DNA of 64,000 nucleotides, from positions 62,001-126,000 of the forward strand of contig NZ_FOIX01000004.1 of the NCBI RefSeq assembly GCF_900109615.1, read 5' to 3'. A program made the position numbers and the translations under genes. Position 1 is the stretch's first letter, and each line of letters begins with the position of its first letter. The notes under the pieces were generated by a model. It saw only the letters and a program-made list of their open reading frames with translations. It was not told where the DNA came from and did no database searches. Origin of the DNA: Kaistella antarctica (lineage in GTDB: Bacteria > Bacteroidota > Bacteroidia > Flavobacteriales > Weeksellaceae). Of this stretch, positions 63,202-64,000 are shown one piece after another.

Positions 63202-63534
63202 TCATCTTGTTGAGTTAAAATCATTTTCACTTTCGACATTGTATGTGGGAAGTTTTTTTTCTTCATCGTCAATTAAATAATCTTTAGGTTTCATAATTGC
63301 AAAAATATCTGAACTTTTTTTACTTATTGAAGAAATACTTATGACTTGTGTCCCGGCTGTCTTACCTTCCCAGCCAGTCTGATTTCCGCCAATATACACG
63401 TATTTGCTTTTATCTATATTTTCCCCAACGATAAATGCGACGTGTGACCAACTAAAAACAATCACCGCGCCAATGAATGGTGCAGTCTTAGAGCATGAAA
63501 AGACTAAAACAGATAGGAAAATCGGATATTTCAT
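63202..63534 (-). CDS. Truncated TIGR02594/CHAP-like protein with lipoprotein-type leader
   Basis: 110 aa. Residues 1-16 form a signal-like leader with lipobox-like VFSC. From about residue 20 the sequence matches only the C-terminal half of TIGR02594/NlpC-P60-like peptidoglycan hydrolases: GAVIVFSWSHVAFIVGEN with the catalytic-type His, then YVYIGGNQTG and a closing IFAIMKPKDY. The N-terminal part with the catalytic Cys is missing, so it is unlikely to be an active enzyme. It may be a truncated effector with a fortuitous leader. Confidence 0.6.
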   Translation of the reverse strand: MKYPIFLSVLVFSCSKTAPFIGAVIVFSWSHVAFIVGENIDKSKYVYIGGNQTGWEGKTAGTQVISISSISKKSSDIFAIMKPKDYLIDDEEKKLPTYNVESENDFNSTR

Positions 63535-63576
63535 ATTGATTTATTAGTTGAAATTTTCACTAATATCAGCATGCTA

Positions 63577-64000
63577 TTATTTAGCTTTTACAACCTTAAA
63601 ATTAATTAGTTTACTATCATTAAAATACATGTTTAAATATGGAGAAGACCACTTGTAGTCTTCCCCCTTTAAGGTTAATGTTCCAAAATTTTTCGTCTTA
63701 CTTAAAGCCCAACTTTCAGTATTATCCAAAGAATTTTGGTAATGTAAAGTTAAATCACCATTTTTTTCTTCAGCTGAAAGATTAAAATACTGGTATAATT
63801 GAAAACCTTTAGCTAAGTAGGTTACAGATTTCGAGGAAATATTTAACTCTATTTCTTTGCTATTTCTCCAATCATCATCATCACCATTTAATGTTAGAGT
63901 ATATTTCCCAAACCACTTAGAATTTAATTCTTTTTCAGTTTTTAATGCAAAAGCTGGATTTAAAACTTTTTGATAACTATGAAATATAGCAGTGAGTCTT
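63577..64000 (-). CDS. Partial hypothetical protein, runs off the window
   Basis: The minus strand is open from the window edge to a TAA at 63577: at least 141 codons, with the start beyond 64000. It reads SKWFGKYTLTLNGDDDDWRN, SKEIELNISSKSVTYLAKG, LYQYFNLSAEEKNGDLTLHY and YKWSSPYLNMYFNDSKLINF. The W-x-G-x-Y and GDDDDW pattern recalls DUF5991-type beta-rich lipoproteins, but the family is uncertain. It lies 43 bp upstream of the truncated CHAP-like gene on the same strand. Confidence 0.65.
   Translation of the reverse strand, partial: RLTAIFHSYQKVLNPAFALKTEKELNSKWFGKYTLTLNGDDDDWRNSKEIELNISSKSVTYLAKGFQLYQYFNLSAEEKNGDLTLHYQNSLDNTESWALSKTKNFGTLTLKGEDYKWSSPYLNMYFNDSKLINFKVVKAK

Overview
The window is a low-GC chromosome segment from a flavobacterium, most likely the Chryseobacterium/Kaistella group (Weeksellaceae, Bacteroidota). 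This rests on flavobacterial protein families, TAnnTTTG-type -7 promoter elements with no clear Shine-Dalgarno sites, a split transketolase, many lipoproteins with a signal-peptidase II cysteine, and a Bacteroidota-type (subtype iii) type VI secretion system (T6SS). The genus is inference.

Positions 1-31.9 kb are mostly housekeeping and solute or stress genes: split transketolase, a RelA/SpoT-HEPN fusion, a CIA30-type lipoprotein, a DinD/BRO-like protein, a BetT-type BCCT transporter, a Crp/Fnr regulator with an SDR oxidoreductase, three small envelope proteins, a K+/H+ antiporter with a universal stress protein, DUF488 and DUF2945 proteins, a LysR regulator with a YeiH-type transporter, a CLC channel, Ric/ScdA with an Rrf2 regulator and a small membrane protein, an Lrp/AsnC regulator, tamB and tsaD (divergent, 4 bp apart), RsmE, SdpI-like, TrmH-like, asparaginase and tRNA-Ser(GGA).

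Positions 32-50 kb are an accessory T6SS payload island, almost all on the minus strand. In order of transcription it holds VgrG, an alpha/beta-hydrolase (lipase-type) effector candidate, a small membrane protein, a LysM-like protein, a DUF4280 PAAR-like tip protein, a 1091-aa effector candidate, and an array of duplicated, partly broken lipoprotein and DUF3592-like genes that look like immunity proteins. A DUF2931 lipoprotein, further lipoproteins and several pseudogenes follow. An IS3-family transposase remnant lies inside the array. Hcp (TssD) lies just upstream of vgrG on the same strand.

Positions 51.3-61.35 kb carry a plus-strand T6SS structural operon: tssF, tssG, tssN, tssK, a LuxR-type regulator with a degenerate receiver, two small bitopic proteins (TssO type), a PKD protein (TssP type) and tssR. 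The sheath genes tssB/tssC, the gp25-like tssE and the ATPase tssH are not in the window. After the operon comes a second minus-strand payload remnant: a decayed peptidoglycan amidase with a decayed lipoprotein, a lipoprotein, a truncated TIGR02594/CHAP-like protein fused to a lipoprotein signal, and a partial gene running off the end.

Together the right half looks like a T6SS with an actively turning-over effector/immunity repertoire. At least seven broken or truncated genes can be read there: two adjacent decayed genes at 32.1-33.0 kb, family A and C fragments at 34.0 and 37.2-37.5 kb, a transposase tail, and the amidase/lipoprotein pair.
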